From JADGGM01 sp027307005 (GTDB lineage: Bacteria; Gemmatimonadota; Gemmatimonadetes; Gemmatimonadales; Gemmatimonadaceae): DNA of 64,000 nt. This document shows, in pieces, positions 54,739-63,167 of the stretch (position 1 is the stretch's first letter; each line of letters begins with the position of its first letter). Below the pieces are notes generated by a model, which made no database searches, was not told where the DNA came from, and worked only from the letters and a program-made list of their open reading frames with translations. The position numbers and the translations under genes were made by a program. The stretch covers positions 1 to 64,000 of the forward strand of contig DATIEP010000064.1 of the NCBI GenBank assembly GCA_035455745.1, in the 5' to 3' direction.

Positions 54739-57210
54739 ATGAAGCGATCCCTTGCCGGACTTGCCGTGGGCCTGGCTGCTGTTGCGTGCGCAAGCCAACA
54801 GGCGCGAGTCGCCGCGGTCCAGCCTGCAGCGCAGTCGACGTCGCCTAACGACAGCCTCCGCGATGCGCACCGGAGCGCGACGGCCGGCACGCAGCACTGG
54901 GACGGGTTTCTCCCGCTCGACCTCGATGCGAGGGGCGAGCGGGTGCTGCTCGAGATTCCTCGCGACTCGACGCGCGCGCTCCTCTTCGTGTCGCTCGCGA
55001 CGGGATTGGGTTCGAATCCGATCGGACTCGACCGAGGCGCGGACGTCGCCGCCTTCGTCGCCCGATTCGATCGGGCCGGGAACCACGTGCTGCTGGTGCT
55101 CGAGAACTGGAACTATCGGAGTTCATCGCCTAACCAGGACAACGTGCGCAGCGTACACGAGTCGTTTCCGCCGAGCACCGTTGCCGCGCTGCCAATCGTC
55201 GACGAGCGTTCCGGGGTCCTGATCGTGGACGCGAGCCCGATGGTTTTCCGCGATTGGGCGCACGTCGCGGAAACGCTCGATGCGAACAAGCAAGGCTCGT
55301 ATGCGCTGGCTCGCGATCGATCGACCATCTTCGTGCCGTACACGAAAGCGTTTCCGGCGAACACGGAAATCGACGCCTCGCTGACGTTCGCGCTGACCAA
55401 CGGAAAAGCGGGCGACATCGTCTCCGCGATCGTACCGGATCCATCGGCAATCACCTTACGCCAGCACCTGTCGCTGCTCCCGCTTCCGGACAGCGGCTAC
55501 GAGCCGCGGACGCTCGATCCTCGCGTGGGATATTTCGGCGTCACCTTCAAGGACTACGGCCAGCCCGTTCAGGGTTCTCTCGAGCAGCGGTGGATCGCGC
55601 GACACCGATTGGAGCGCGTGAATCCGTCGGACCCGAACAGCCCCATCAAACATCCGATCGTGTACTACGTCGACCGGGGTATTCCCGAGCCAATCCGCAC
55701 GGCGGTGAAACAAGGCGTGAGCTGGTGGGCGACGGCGTTCGACGAGGCGGGTCTCAAGGGCGCCTTCCGCGTCGAGGATCTTCCGGAGGGCGTCGACCCA
55801 ATGGATGCACGCTACAACGTGGTGCAGTGGGAAAATCGCAACGAGCGCGGGTGGTCCATTGGCGGCTCGCTCGGCGATCCGCGCACGGGAGAAATCATCA
55901 AAGGCATGGCGCGGCTCGATTCGCACCGCGAGCGCACCGACTACAATCTGTACGCGGGCCTCATGGGTGCCGCATCATCCGCGGCCGACACGGCGTTCGT
56001 GTTGGCCCGCGTGCGACAGAAGGCAGCGCACGAAGTCGGGCACACGTTAGGCCTGGCGCACAACTACATCGCATCGACGTACGAGCGGGGATCCGTCATG
56101 GATTATCCGCCGCCGCGCGTCCGCATGGCGTCCGATGGAAGCATCGACATCAGCCAGGCCTATGCCTCTGGTCCGGGCGCGTATGATGTGTGGGCGATCC
56201 ATTGGGGGTACGGCATTTTCCCGCGCGCCAGCGAAGCCGACTCGCTTCGCGCAATCGTCACGGATGGGTTGCGCAAAGGATACTTGTTCCTTTCGGATGC
56301 CGATGCACGTCCGGACTTCGCATCCGATCCGCGCACCAACTTGTGGGACGACCAGGCGTCTGCATCGAATTTTCTCCGCGATCAGATGGCGGTTCGAGGC
56401 GCCGCAATTGCCAAGTTCGGGTTGCGCAACATCCGACCCGGTGAACCGGTCGCGCTGCTGCAAGAACGCTTCGTGCCTCTGTACTTCCTGCATCGCTTTG
56501 CGCTCAACTCGTTAGGCAAGACGATCGGCGGAATGGAATACGCCAACGCAGTGAACGGCGACGGACAGCCGGAAACACAACCGATTCCCGCGACACAGCA
56601 GCGAGCGGCCCTGCATCAACTGTTAGGCGCGCTGGCGCCGGCCGAGCTGGCGATCCCCGATACGGTGCTGACCCTCATGGGACCGCGGCCGTTCTCGTAC
56701 GAAGAGTCTCACGACCTGTTCGGCAGTCGCACGCGCCCCGCGTTCGACGAGTTCGGTGCCGCGCGAACGTTGGCGCAAATGATCGTGAGCAGCATTCTCG
56801 AACCCGAGCGCGCGGCCCGTGTCGTTCGTTTCGCGACGTCGGAGGCGAGCCCACTCACTCTCGAGGAAGTCATCGACTCGCTCATCGGTACCACGTGGGG
56901 TGCGAGCGTGCCGTCGACGCCCAAGCTCGCGGCGCTCCAGCGCGTGACGCAGCGTGCCGTCGCGGATCAGTTGCTCCTGCTGGCATCCGATCACAATGCC
57001 GCGCAAGAAGTGAGGGCAATCGCCGATCTCGAGATCACGAAACTTCGCGCAACTGCCGAACGTCGCGAGCGCGCCGCTGCTTCTTTTGCCGAGCGTGCGC
57101 ACTGGGCCTCGATCGCCGCAGACTACCGCCGCTGGATCGACCGCCGCGAGTTGCCCGCCCCAACCAAGGCTCTCGTTGCGCCGCCCGGTGACCCATTCGG
57201 CGAGCCGTAG
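54739..57210 (+). CDS. metzincin-type zinc metalloprotease lipoprotein (DUF4953/DUF5117 type)
   Basis: 823 residues. Lipobox LAAVAC (Cys17). The catalytic site HEVGHTLGLAHN (HExxHxxGxxH, near residue 431) and the Met-turn SVMDYPP (near 454) are textbook metzincin. The large N-terminal region with VERVNPSDPNSPIKHPIVYY and WENRNERGW resembles the DUF5117/DUF4953 architecture. Likely a secreted or periplasmic protease. GTG/ATG choice: ATG at 54739 gives the lipoprotein signal. Stands between the redox genes and the exopolysaccharide-type protein. Confidence 0.9.
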   Translation: MKRSLAGLAVGLAAVACASQQARVAAVQPAAQSTSPNDSLRDAHRSATAGTQHWDGFLPLDLDARGERVLLEIPRDSTRALLFVSLATGLGSNPIGLDRGADVAAFVARFDRAGNHVLLVLENWNYRSSSPNQDNVRSVHESFPPSTVAALPIVDERSGVLIVDASPMVFRDWAHVAETLDANKQGSYALARDRSTIFVPYTKAFPANTEIDASLTFALTNGKAGDIVSAIVPDPSAITLRQHLSLLPLPDSGYEPRTLDPRVGYFGVTFKDYGQPVQGSLEQRWIARHRLERVNPSDPNSPIKHPIVYYVDRGIPEPIRTAVKQGVSWWATAFDEAGLKGAFRVEDLPEGVDPMDARYNVVQWENRNERGWSIGGSLGDPRTGEIIKGMARLDSHRERTDYNLYAGLMGAASSAADTAFVLARVRQKAAHEVGHTLGLAHNYIASTYERGSVMDYPPPRVRMASDGSIDISQAYASGPGAYDVWAIHWGYGIFPRASEADSLRAIVTDGLRKGYLFLSDADARPDFASDPRTNLWDDQASASNFLRDQMAVRGAAIAKFGLRNIRPGEPVALLQERFVPLYFLHRFALNSLGKTIGGMEYANAVNGDGQPETQPIPATQQRAALHQLLGALAPAELAIPDTVLTLMGPRPFSYEESHDLFGSRTRPAFDEFGAARTLAQMIVSSILEPERAARVVRFATSEASPLTLEEVIDSLIGTTWGASVPSTPKLAALQRVTQRAVADQLLLLASDHNAAQEVRAIADLEITKLRATAERRERAAASFAERAHWASIAADYRRWIDRRELPAPTKALVAPPGDPFGEP

Positions 57211-57264
57211 CGCCTGCTGACGACGGGCGGCACGTGGGCGTCCATCAAAGAGTCGACGGCTTAC

Positions 57265-58695
57265 GTGGGAGCAATGTCCGAGTCAGACAGCGTGGAGGAG
57301 ACGAGAGACAGTCTGGTGACGGAGACGACGAGTGCCGAAGCAGAGCACACGCCGCCTCTCGTCGCGCCGGCGTTGCTCAGGTCAAGTCCGCACGCACCCG
57401 GTTGGATTCGGCGTCGCGCACGGAATGTGTACCGACGGCCGCTCCTCGTGAGCGCCGTCGGATTGACCGTGTTCGTCGTCGTGCTGTTGGCCGCGGTCGT
57501 CGCACCGTTGCAGGAGCGAAGCGCCGTGCGAGCGAACCTCCCGCTCGTGCGCCCGCGTCCGGACACGATTGAAATCCTGAAGCACATCGCGATGGCCGGG
57601 TCCATTGCACATCGATCTGATTCGACGCTCACCGCTGCCCGACTCTTGAACGCACGTCCGGAGAGCGTCGCCGACACGGCGCTCCGCACCTCGTCATCCT
57701 CGACGTCGGTACTCGATACAGCGGTTCTCGCCCGGACACACGATTCGGCGGTTGCCGCGTTCACCTCGGCGCGCCGATGGCTCGCACAGGCTCGCGACGT
57801 GGATCGCGACATGGATACAGCCGATGCGCGGGCGAAATCCGTCGACGCCATCGGCGCGTCCGTTCCGGCGATGCTCGCGGGAGCGGCGGCACTCGGCGGC
57901 GTAATCGGATTCGCGTTTGCACTGTCGCTCGAGCTGCGCGAGCCGCGCGTTGCCGACGACGACGAAGCCGAGTCGATCGCCGGCGTGCCTGTGCTGGCGT
58001 CGATCGGCGAAGCGCCGGCAGCGCCGGTTCGCCGCCGGCGGGCGGACCTGGAGACGCCTCCGTTAGTCGACCTCACGTCGGATGCGTACCGGCTGCTGTA
58101 CGCGCAACTCGCCGACCGGTCGGACAACTTGCCGCTGCTGTCGATCGTGGGAGAGGACGCGGTCACGACTGCCGTCGTCGCCGCGAACCTTGGCGCGGTC
58201 GCAGCTCGACAGGTGCGCGATGTGTTGCTCATCGACACCGACGTCGAGCGGCAATCGCTGTCATCGGTGACACGTCTGCCCGGTACGCCGGGCTTGGTCG
58301 ATGTCCTTGCCGGCCGACTCGATTGGGCCGCGGCAGTGCGGAGCGTGACTGTCGGTCGCGATCGAACGCTCGACGTGCTGCCGAGCGGTGCGTTCGGTGC
58401 TCACGAAGCGCTGGACTCGATGATTGCCGACGTGTCGGAACTTCTGGAGCACGTTGGACGCCGCTACGACTGCGTGTTGCTGAGCGCACCGCTGTCGCGA
58501 GCGGGGGAGCTGGGTTTGGCGGCGACGGTGGCCACGCCGGTGGTGGTGGTGCGCATCGCGCGCACACCGGTGAGCTCCCTCGGCCGACTAACAGGATTGA
58601 TTCGGGACCGCGGGGCACGCAGCCGCGGAATCTTAATGTGGAATCGCGGTGAACCGACCTCGGCCGCAGCGCAGCGAGACGATCGCAACTCTTGA
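57265..58695 (+). CDS. Wzz/BY-kinase-like membrane protein with a degenerate P-loop
   Basis: 476 residues. Two membrane helices (about 59-82 and 200-222) bracket a short Wzz-like loop with Ala/Ser/Thr-rich helices, followed by a C-terminal domain of the BY-kinase/ParA fold. Its Walker A position reads VGEDAVTTAVVAANL: the GK[ST] lysine is missing. A Walker A' VLLIDTDVE and a later CVLLSAPLSRAG are present. There is no Tyr-rich C-terminal tail. Likely a pseudokinase or non-nucleotide regulator of polysaccharide export. Start could be GTG 57265 or ATG 57274. Confidence 0.8.
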   Translation: MGAMSESDSVEETRDSLVTETTSAEAEHTPPLVAPALLRSSPHAPGWIRRRARNVYRRPLLVSAVGLTVFVVVLLAAVVAPLQERSAVRANLPLVRPRPDTIEILKHIAMAGSIAHRSDSTLTAARLLNARPESVADTALRTSSSSTSVLDTAVLARTHDSAVAAFTSARRWLAQARDVDRDMDTADARAKSVDAIGASVPAMLAGAAALGGVIGFAFALSLELREPRVADDDEAESIAGVPVLASIGEAPAAPVRRRRADLETPPLVDLTSDAYRLLYAQLADRSDNLPLLSIVGEDAVTTAVVAANLGAVAARQVRDVLLIDTDVERQSLSSVTRLPGTPGLVDVLAGRLDWAAAVRSVTVGRDRTLDVLPSGAFGAHEALDSMIADVSELLEHVGRRYDCVLLSAPLSRAGELGLAATVATPVVVVRIARTPVSSLGRLTGLIRDRGARSRGILMWNRGEPTSAAAQRDDRNS

Positions 58696-58916
58696 AAAAT
58701 TCACCGGTTGGGCGAATAATGTATGCGGCGCCCGCGTTTGTTTAGCGGCCTGTGACGCACGTTAGGTTAGACTCGTCTAATGTTACAAGCAGGGCGAAGC
58801 TGGCTGGCGTTCCGAGCACGCTTCGTCACGGAGTCAAACCTTTGCTTCTGCGACAGAATGCTGTGCGCAGAGGCTTCCAATGAAAGAGCGCCGATGATGG
58901 CGCTCGGGGGAAGACG
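58696..58916. promoter_or_regulatory. structured leader upstream of the 58.9-kb lipoprotein
   Basis: Contains a palindrome TTAGAC-TC-GTCTAA (58767-58780), which could be an operator, and just before the ribosome site a hairpin GAGCGCC-GATGAT-GGCGCTC (58886-58905) followed by GGGGGAAG and the ATG at 58917. The hairpin could block or time translation. Promoter elements were not assigned. Confidence 0.5.
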
Positions 58917-60257
58917 ATGTCTCGGCGCCTTGGTTTCCACTCTTCGGCAATTCGCGCTGCGAGCGTGATGGCTGCGTTGGCGGCTGTTGTTGGTTGCAGT
59001 GATCGGTCAGCTGGGGTCACGGGTACGGGCGTGATGCAACCGCAGTCCCCGCCGATGCTGCCCTCGCAGAGCCTTGGCATGGTGCAGGTTACGGTGGACG
59101 ATGCCGGGAACGTCACCACGGTGCCGCTGCAAGGAACGTCGAGCGATTTGGCGCCCGGAATCGACGGGTCGATTTACGGTTCGCAAGACGTGAACGTGCA
59201 CGTTTACGCGAAAGCTGCGACGTCGACTATCAAAGGCAGCACGAAGACCTGGACCATGAACATCGGTCTGCGCAACCTGCTGGCGTTCCCGATCGGCAGC
59301 AATCAAGCTGGATCGACGCCGAGCGACACGACCGGCATCTTTCTGGCGCTGATCAGTGGTCCCACCGTTAGCCAGACGTCGAGCCATTGCCCGGGCAGCT
59401 GCGCCGTTTCGACCGTTGGCTACGACGGTACGGGCACGTTCACCGCGCCTAACCAGCGATATCTGTACTGGCGCGAGCGGCTGGCTGCCAAGCAGGCTGT
59501 GCCGGGCGCCGACACGGTCAGCGTTCGTCGACCGTTCACGTGGACGTCGCCGACGCAAGTGACGGCCATGACGTTCGTGTTGATCGTCGGAGCGGACTGG
59601 CCTGCTCCTGCGCAGCTGAATTGGAGCGTGTTCTACAATGCGCCGACTGACTCGGCGCCGGACCAGCATGCGAAACCGATCTGGCGCACGGGCAACATGT
59701 CGACCTTCGGCGCCGCCACGGAAGTGTGGTCCAAGGCGCAGGGTGTTGATTCGCTCGAGCCGCAGAATGCGAAGGACTACTATTTGTTCCGTCGCGACTC
59801 GCTCGCGGCTTCAACGCCGGCCTATTTCGAGGCGCACGTCAAGGTGAGTGGTGGGCAGACCAAGCCCGAAACGGTGTTTGGATTCCTTGACGGTACCAGG
59901 ATGGCGGCCATCGGAATGACCAACGCGCGGATCGGCTTTGTGAAGTACGCGTTCCTGGCGAAGGAGCTTTTCGGTCACGGCCTGCCACAAGCGAATTTCG
60001 TGGACAGCTTGTCGAACGATGCGACCACCAACCACACCTATCGTTTGCGCAAGTTCGGAACGGATAGTGTAACCCTCGAAATCGACGGTACGCGGCGTCT
60101 TGGCCTGACGTACAGTCAATTGCCTTCGGTGGCGCAGGACTCGGTGGCGACGTTCACCACGGGACCTGCCGAATTCTTCGGCGACGGCAGCATTTCAGGC
60201 AACCACAACTCGGCTTGGAGCGTCGTCACATACGGAATCGGTCTATCTCAGCCGTAA
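58917..60257 (+). CDS. predicted lipoprotein of unknown function
   Basis: 446 residues. Lipobox LAAVVGC (Cys27). The mature part is beta-rich, with SQDVNVHVYAKAATSTIKG, TSPTQVTAMTFVLIVGADWP and a C-terminal lectin/concanavalin-like stretch AYFEAHVKVSGGQ and FFGDGSISGNHNSAWSV. Repeated secreted-protein features (Ser/Thr-rich, two Cys pairs in HCPGSC) support export. I do not recognise a family. It precedes the RiPP-like operon; co-transcription with it is possible but a CCACCGG/CCGGTGG hairpin lies between them. Confidence 0.7.
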   Translation: MSRRLGFHSSAIRAASVMAALAAVVGCSDRSAGVTGTGVMQPQSPPMLPSQSLGMVQVTVDDAGNVTTVPLQGTSSDLAPGIDGSIYGSQDVNVHVYAKAATSTIKGSTKTWTMNIGLRNLLAFPIGSNQAGSTPSDTTGIFLALISGPTVSQTSSHCPGSCAVSTVGYDGTGTFTAPNQRYLYWRERLAAKQAVPGADTVSVRRPFTWTSPTQVTAMTFVLIVGADWPAPAQLNWSVFYNAPTDSAPDQHAKPIWRTGNMSTFGAATEVWSKAQGVDSLEPQNAKDYYLFRRDSLAASTPAYFEAHVKVSGGQTKPETVFGFLDGTRMAAIGMTNARIGFVKYAFLAKELFGHGLPQANFVDSLSNDATTNHTYRLRKFGTDSVTLEIDGTRRLGLTYSQLPSVAQDSVATFTTGPAEFFGDGSISGNHNSAWSVVTYGIGLSQP

Positions 60258-60378
60258 GTTGCTGCGATCGAGGCGTTGATTTGAGAAGCCACCGGGCGAT
60301 ACTCGACTACAAGCGGCCGGTGGTGTGTTAGGACCCACAGAGTTGGACACGGTCAATTCTTCGTGTTTGCGAGAGACC

Positions 60379-60627
60379 ATGACACCGCCTTCACACGCAT
60401 CGCTGAATTCGACGCCGACTGGCAGGCGGATTTGGGCAGCGCCGCAGCTGACGGCGCACGCGTCCATGACCGTGCTAACGCAGAGCGTACTGGGCGTGTC
60501 GGATGTCATGCTGCTATTACAGGGTATCGGTGGCTCGACGGGCGGCATCGGGGGCGGCACTACGGGAGACCGCGCCGGTCAGCCGGTGACGCCGCAGGGC
60601 GGCTTTTCCGGTCCGCCGCGACACTGA
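60379..60627 (+). CDS. candidate RiPP precursor with a lasso-type leader motif
   Basis: 82 residues, read from DNA at the ATG 60379. The leader contains RRIWAAPQL then an Ala-His-Ala-Ser-Met-Thr-Val-Leu-Thr stretch: this matches the lasso-leader pattern (aromatic)xxPxLxxx(G/A)xxxxLT, with Thr34 twelve residues after Pro22. If cleaved two residues after Thr34, the core starts Ser36 and has Asp42 at position 7, able in principle to form a seven-residue ring. The rest is Gly/Ser-rich and unusually long for a lasso core (47 residues). Rare TTA and CTA codons occur. Next genes: HPrK-like, PqqD-like. Confidence 0.6.
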   Translation: MTPPSHASLNSTPTGRRIWAAPQLTAHASMTVLTQSVLGVSDVMLLLQGIGGSTGGIGGGTTGDRAGQPVTPQGGFSGPPRH

Positions 60628-60647
60628 TCGCTAGGCATTCGGGTCCA

Positions 60648-61475
60648 ATGGCGGCGATGGAATTTGCGGACGGGGGCGCACCACATGTGGGCGCCCCCGT
60701 TCACGCATCCGGTGACGGCGAGGAGACGCACTGGCGTTGCGGCCTCGTCGACGGCACGACCGCCGGCTCCGCCTCGCGTCTGGTCGATGCCGAGTTTCGC
60801 GCGGAGCTCCGGCTCGCCGGCGGTCGGCTGACACGCGGTCCGGGCTACGCCGCCGCGCCTCGCCTAACTAGACAACGGTTGGCCCGTGTCGGAGCGATGC
60901 TCAAGCTGCGGCAGCATGCTCGGTATCATGTGCACGCCGCGGGCGTCGTGGCGCCGGATGGCGCCGCGTGGCTGTTGACAGGAGAAACGGGCTCCGGGAA
61001 GTCGACGCTCGCGTACGCGCTCGCGCGCCGCGGATGGCGCGTGTTAGGCGAGGATGGTGTGGTGCTCGAGCACACGGCGAGCGGCATGATCGCGCACGGC
61101 TGGCGCGATCCACTGCGTGTGAGCATCGAGCTGGCAGAATGGTTTCCGGAGCTGCGACGATACGAACATCTGGTCGATTGGCAAGACGTGCGGCATCGCG
61201 TGGACGTCGACGTCACCTTCGTCAAGCGTGCGCCAATTGCCGGCGTCATCACGTTGGAGCGGAGCTCGCACGACGCGATGTCCCCGCTTTCGTCGACGGC
61301 AGCGCTCACGATGCTCGTGCGCCAGGCGACGTTCCTGTTGTTGACCGATCATCATGCAGCGGCCCATCTCGAGACGCTGCGCGAGTTGGTGGAGACGGTC
61401 CCCTGCTTTACCCTGCGCCATACGCCTGCCCAACTGGCGGGCGTGCACAGCACCATCATGGCGGCGGCCCGGTGA
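60648..61475 (+). CDS. HPr-kinase-like ATPase (RiPP cluster K-type)
   Basis: 275 residues. The C-terminal two-thirds resembles HPr kinase/phosphorylase: VHAAGVVAPDGAAWLLTGET(GSGKST) with Walker A near 111-120, LGEDGVVLE and a later RAPIAGVITLE. There is no bacterial HPrK N-terminal regulatory half. In some lasso peptide clusters an HPrK homologue phosphorylates the product. Start ATG 60648, or 60657. It begins 20 bases after the precursor and overlaps the PqqD-like gene (GTGA). A longer frame upstream is the precursor in another frame. Confidence 0.8.
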   Translation: MAAMEFADGGAPHVGAPVHASGDGEETHWRCGLVDGTTAGSASRLVDAEFRAELRLAGGRLTRGPGYAAAPRLTRQRLARVGAMLKLRQHARYHVHAAGVVAPDGAAWLLTGETGSGKSTLAYALARRGWRVLGEDGVVLEHTASGMIAHGWRDPLRVSIELAEWFPELRRYEHLVDWQDVRHRVDVDVTFVKRAPIAGVITLERSSHDAMSPLSSTAALTMLVRQATFLLLTDHHAAAHLETLRELVETVPCFTLRHTPAQLAGVHSTIMAAAR

Positions 61476-61741
61476 CGCGATATCGCATCGTGTCGGACGC
61501 GCTCTCTGCATCGCTGAGCGACGGCGCGGTGCTGCTGAATCTCTACACGAAGCGCTACTTCTCGCTCAACGAGACGGGGTCGCGAATCTGGTCGCTGCTG
61601 CAACTGCAACCGACCGAGGAGGAAATCGTCCAAGCATTGGTACGGGAATACGATGTCGAAGCGCCAGAAGCCACGCGAGCGGTGCATCAGTTGCTCGAAG
61701 ACCTGGTTGCCGAGCGGCTCGTTGAAACGACATCTGCATGA
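61472..61741 (+). CDS. PqqD-like RiPP recognition element protein
   Basis: 89 residues, GTG start coupled to the HPrK-like stop. The sequence SLSDGAVLLNLYTKRYFSLN (beta strands that dock a leader) followed by TGSRIWSLLQLQPTEEEIVQ and LLEDLVAERLVE is the winged PqqD/B1 RRE pattern. It should bind the leader of the adjacent 82-residue precursor. The next gene's ATG overlaps its stop (ATGA). No transglutaminase-like B2 protease or asparagine-synthetase-like C enzyme is in the window. Confidence 0.88.
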   Translation: MTRYRIVSDALSASLSDGAVLLNLYTKRYFSLNETGSRIWSLLQLQPTEEEIVQALVREYDVEAPEATRAVHQLLEDLVAERLVETTSA

Positions 61742-62643
61742 GGTGCGCGGTGCGTCAAGCCAGCTCGGTAGCGATTGCATGCATCGCGGTGCTTACTGCC
61801 TGCTCGGGCACGTCGACAGCTCCCGGCATTCACAGTGTGCCGACCTTCGTGTACGTCTCCGATGCGACAGGACCGTCGCAACTCTTTCTTTTTCGCAACG
61901 ACAGCTCGATTCAGATCACGAACGACGGCGGCAACGACACGGATCCTCGTAGCGCCGCAGGCATGCTCGTCTTCACTTCCGATCGCGACGGAAATCGAGA
62001 GGTCTACATCTCCGATACCCTCGGCGCCACGCAGCGTCGGGTGACGAGCAGCGCAGCAAACGATTTCGAGCCGGCGCTGAGGCCTGCCGGCGATCTCATC
62101 GCGTTCACGAGTGATCGCACCGGGCTGCCTCGTATCTGGATCGTACCGGCGCCAGCGTTGTCGGACACCGGATTCCCGACAGCGACCGCGCTCGCCACCG
62201 GCACCGACGCGTCTGTGCCAGAGCAGTCTCCCGCGTGGAGTCCCGACGGATCTCAGCTGGCGTTCACGTCGACCCGAACCGGTACACCGCAGGTATTCGT
62301 GGTTCCGGCGGCTGGTGGCACTGCAGCGCAAGTGAGCCACGAGGCGGGCGGCGCGTTTTCTCCCGTCTGGTCGACGGATGGCAAGTCGATCATTTACCAG
62401 TCTGGAAGCGGCGTGCCCACGATTCAGCGCGTCGACATCAGCTCCGGTGCGACGACGCAGCTGGCGAGCGACTCGCTCGGCATCGGCGAGCCGACGTGCA
62501 ATGCGAAGTTGTGCCTTGGCGTCACGAACCCATCAGATACGTCGGGCGCGATCGTCACTTTCACGATGTCGTCCTCCAAAACGACGGTGGTGCTCGCACG
62601 CACCGCCAACGAGCGACAGCCGGCGCTTCTCGTTGCTCCGTGA
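61738..62643 (+). CDS. TolB/PD40-type beta-propeller lipoprotein
   Basis: 301 residues. Lipobox AVLTAC (Cys22). At least three blades follow the PD40 pattern: MLVFTSDRDGNREVYI, LIAFTSDRTGLPRIWI and PAWSPDGSQLAFTSTRTG, then PVWSTDGKSIIYQSGSG. Its start overlaps the PqqD-like stop, so it belongs to the RiPP-like operon. It may bind the product or a partner at the envelope; not a known lasso enzyme. Confidence 0.82.
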   Translation: MRCAVRQASSVAIACIAVLTACSGTSTAPGIHSVPTFVYVSDATGPSQLFLFRNDSSIQITNDGGNDTDPRSAAGMLVFTSDRDGNREVYISDTLGATQRRVTSSAANDFEPALRPAGDLIAFTSDRTGLPRIWIVPAPALSDTGFPTATALATGTDASVPEQSPAWSPDGSQLAFTSTRTGTPQVFVVPAAGGTAAQVSHEAGGAFSPVWSTDGKSIIYQSGSGVPTIQRVDISSGATTQLASDSLGIGEPTCNAKLCLGVTNPSDTSGAIVTFTMSSSKTTVVLARTANERQPALLVAP

Positions 62644-62708
62644 CACGCGCGGGGCATACATTGCACGGGTGAGCCGAGCACGACGACTTTTCGAACGACG
62701 CACCTGAC

Positions 62709-63143
62709 GTGTGGTCGCCGGACTTGTTGGTCGTGGAACGGCTGCACGTGTTGCAGCTCCTCATCTGGGGCGCATCGAGTTTCCTGCTCGGTGCGGGAGT
62801 GATGGTGGCGCTGCGCGTGCAACGGGCGCGCGCCCCGCTTGCGGTCTGGTTCGCCGGCACGATGGCGGTGTGGGGTGTGGCGGAGTGTGGGTTTGCGCTG
62901 CTGCGGCTGCGCGGCCTGACGGAGCGTGACTTCGCGAGCGCGCTGCACCTCATGGCGCAGGTCAGGCTGGCTACGATCGGCGACGCATGGCTCGCGGCCG
63001 TCGCGACGGTAGTGATCTGGGTGGGGGTCGCACTGGTGAAGCGGTTGGATCTCACCGGCGTCGGCATGGCGCTCGTTGCTCACGGCGGCGTGCTGTTCGT
63101 GCTCGACCGTCTCTTCCTGGCTCGCCTCGCGGCTGGCGCCTAA
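62709..63143 (+). CDS. four-helix membrane protein of unknown function
   Basis: 144 residues with about four hydrophobic segments (roughly 14-36, 44-66, 94-110 and 120-136) and few charges. GTG at 62709 gives MWSPDLLVVERLHV; a ribosome site is not clear. It follows the beta-propeller lipoprotein by 65 bases and may be the end of the same operon. No domain recognised. Confidence 0.6.
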   Translation: MWSPDLLVVERLHVLQLLIWGASSFLLGAGVMVALRVQRARAPLAVWFAGTMAVWGVAECGFALLRLRGLTERDFASALHLMAQVRLATIGDAWLAAVATVVIWVGVALVKRLDLTGVGMALVAHGGVLFVLDRLFLARLAAGA

Positions 63144-63167
63144 CGCAAACCGGCAGGATGGCTTTCG

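Noticed and set aside
60363..60647. Extended start of the HPrK-like gene across the precursor
   Set aside because: The upstream part is another frame of the precursor gene and lacks HPrK similarity; 60648 is a normal ATG.
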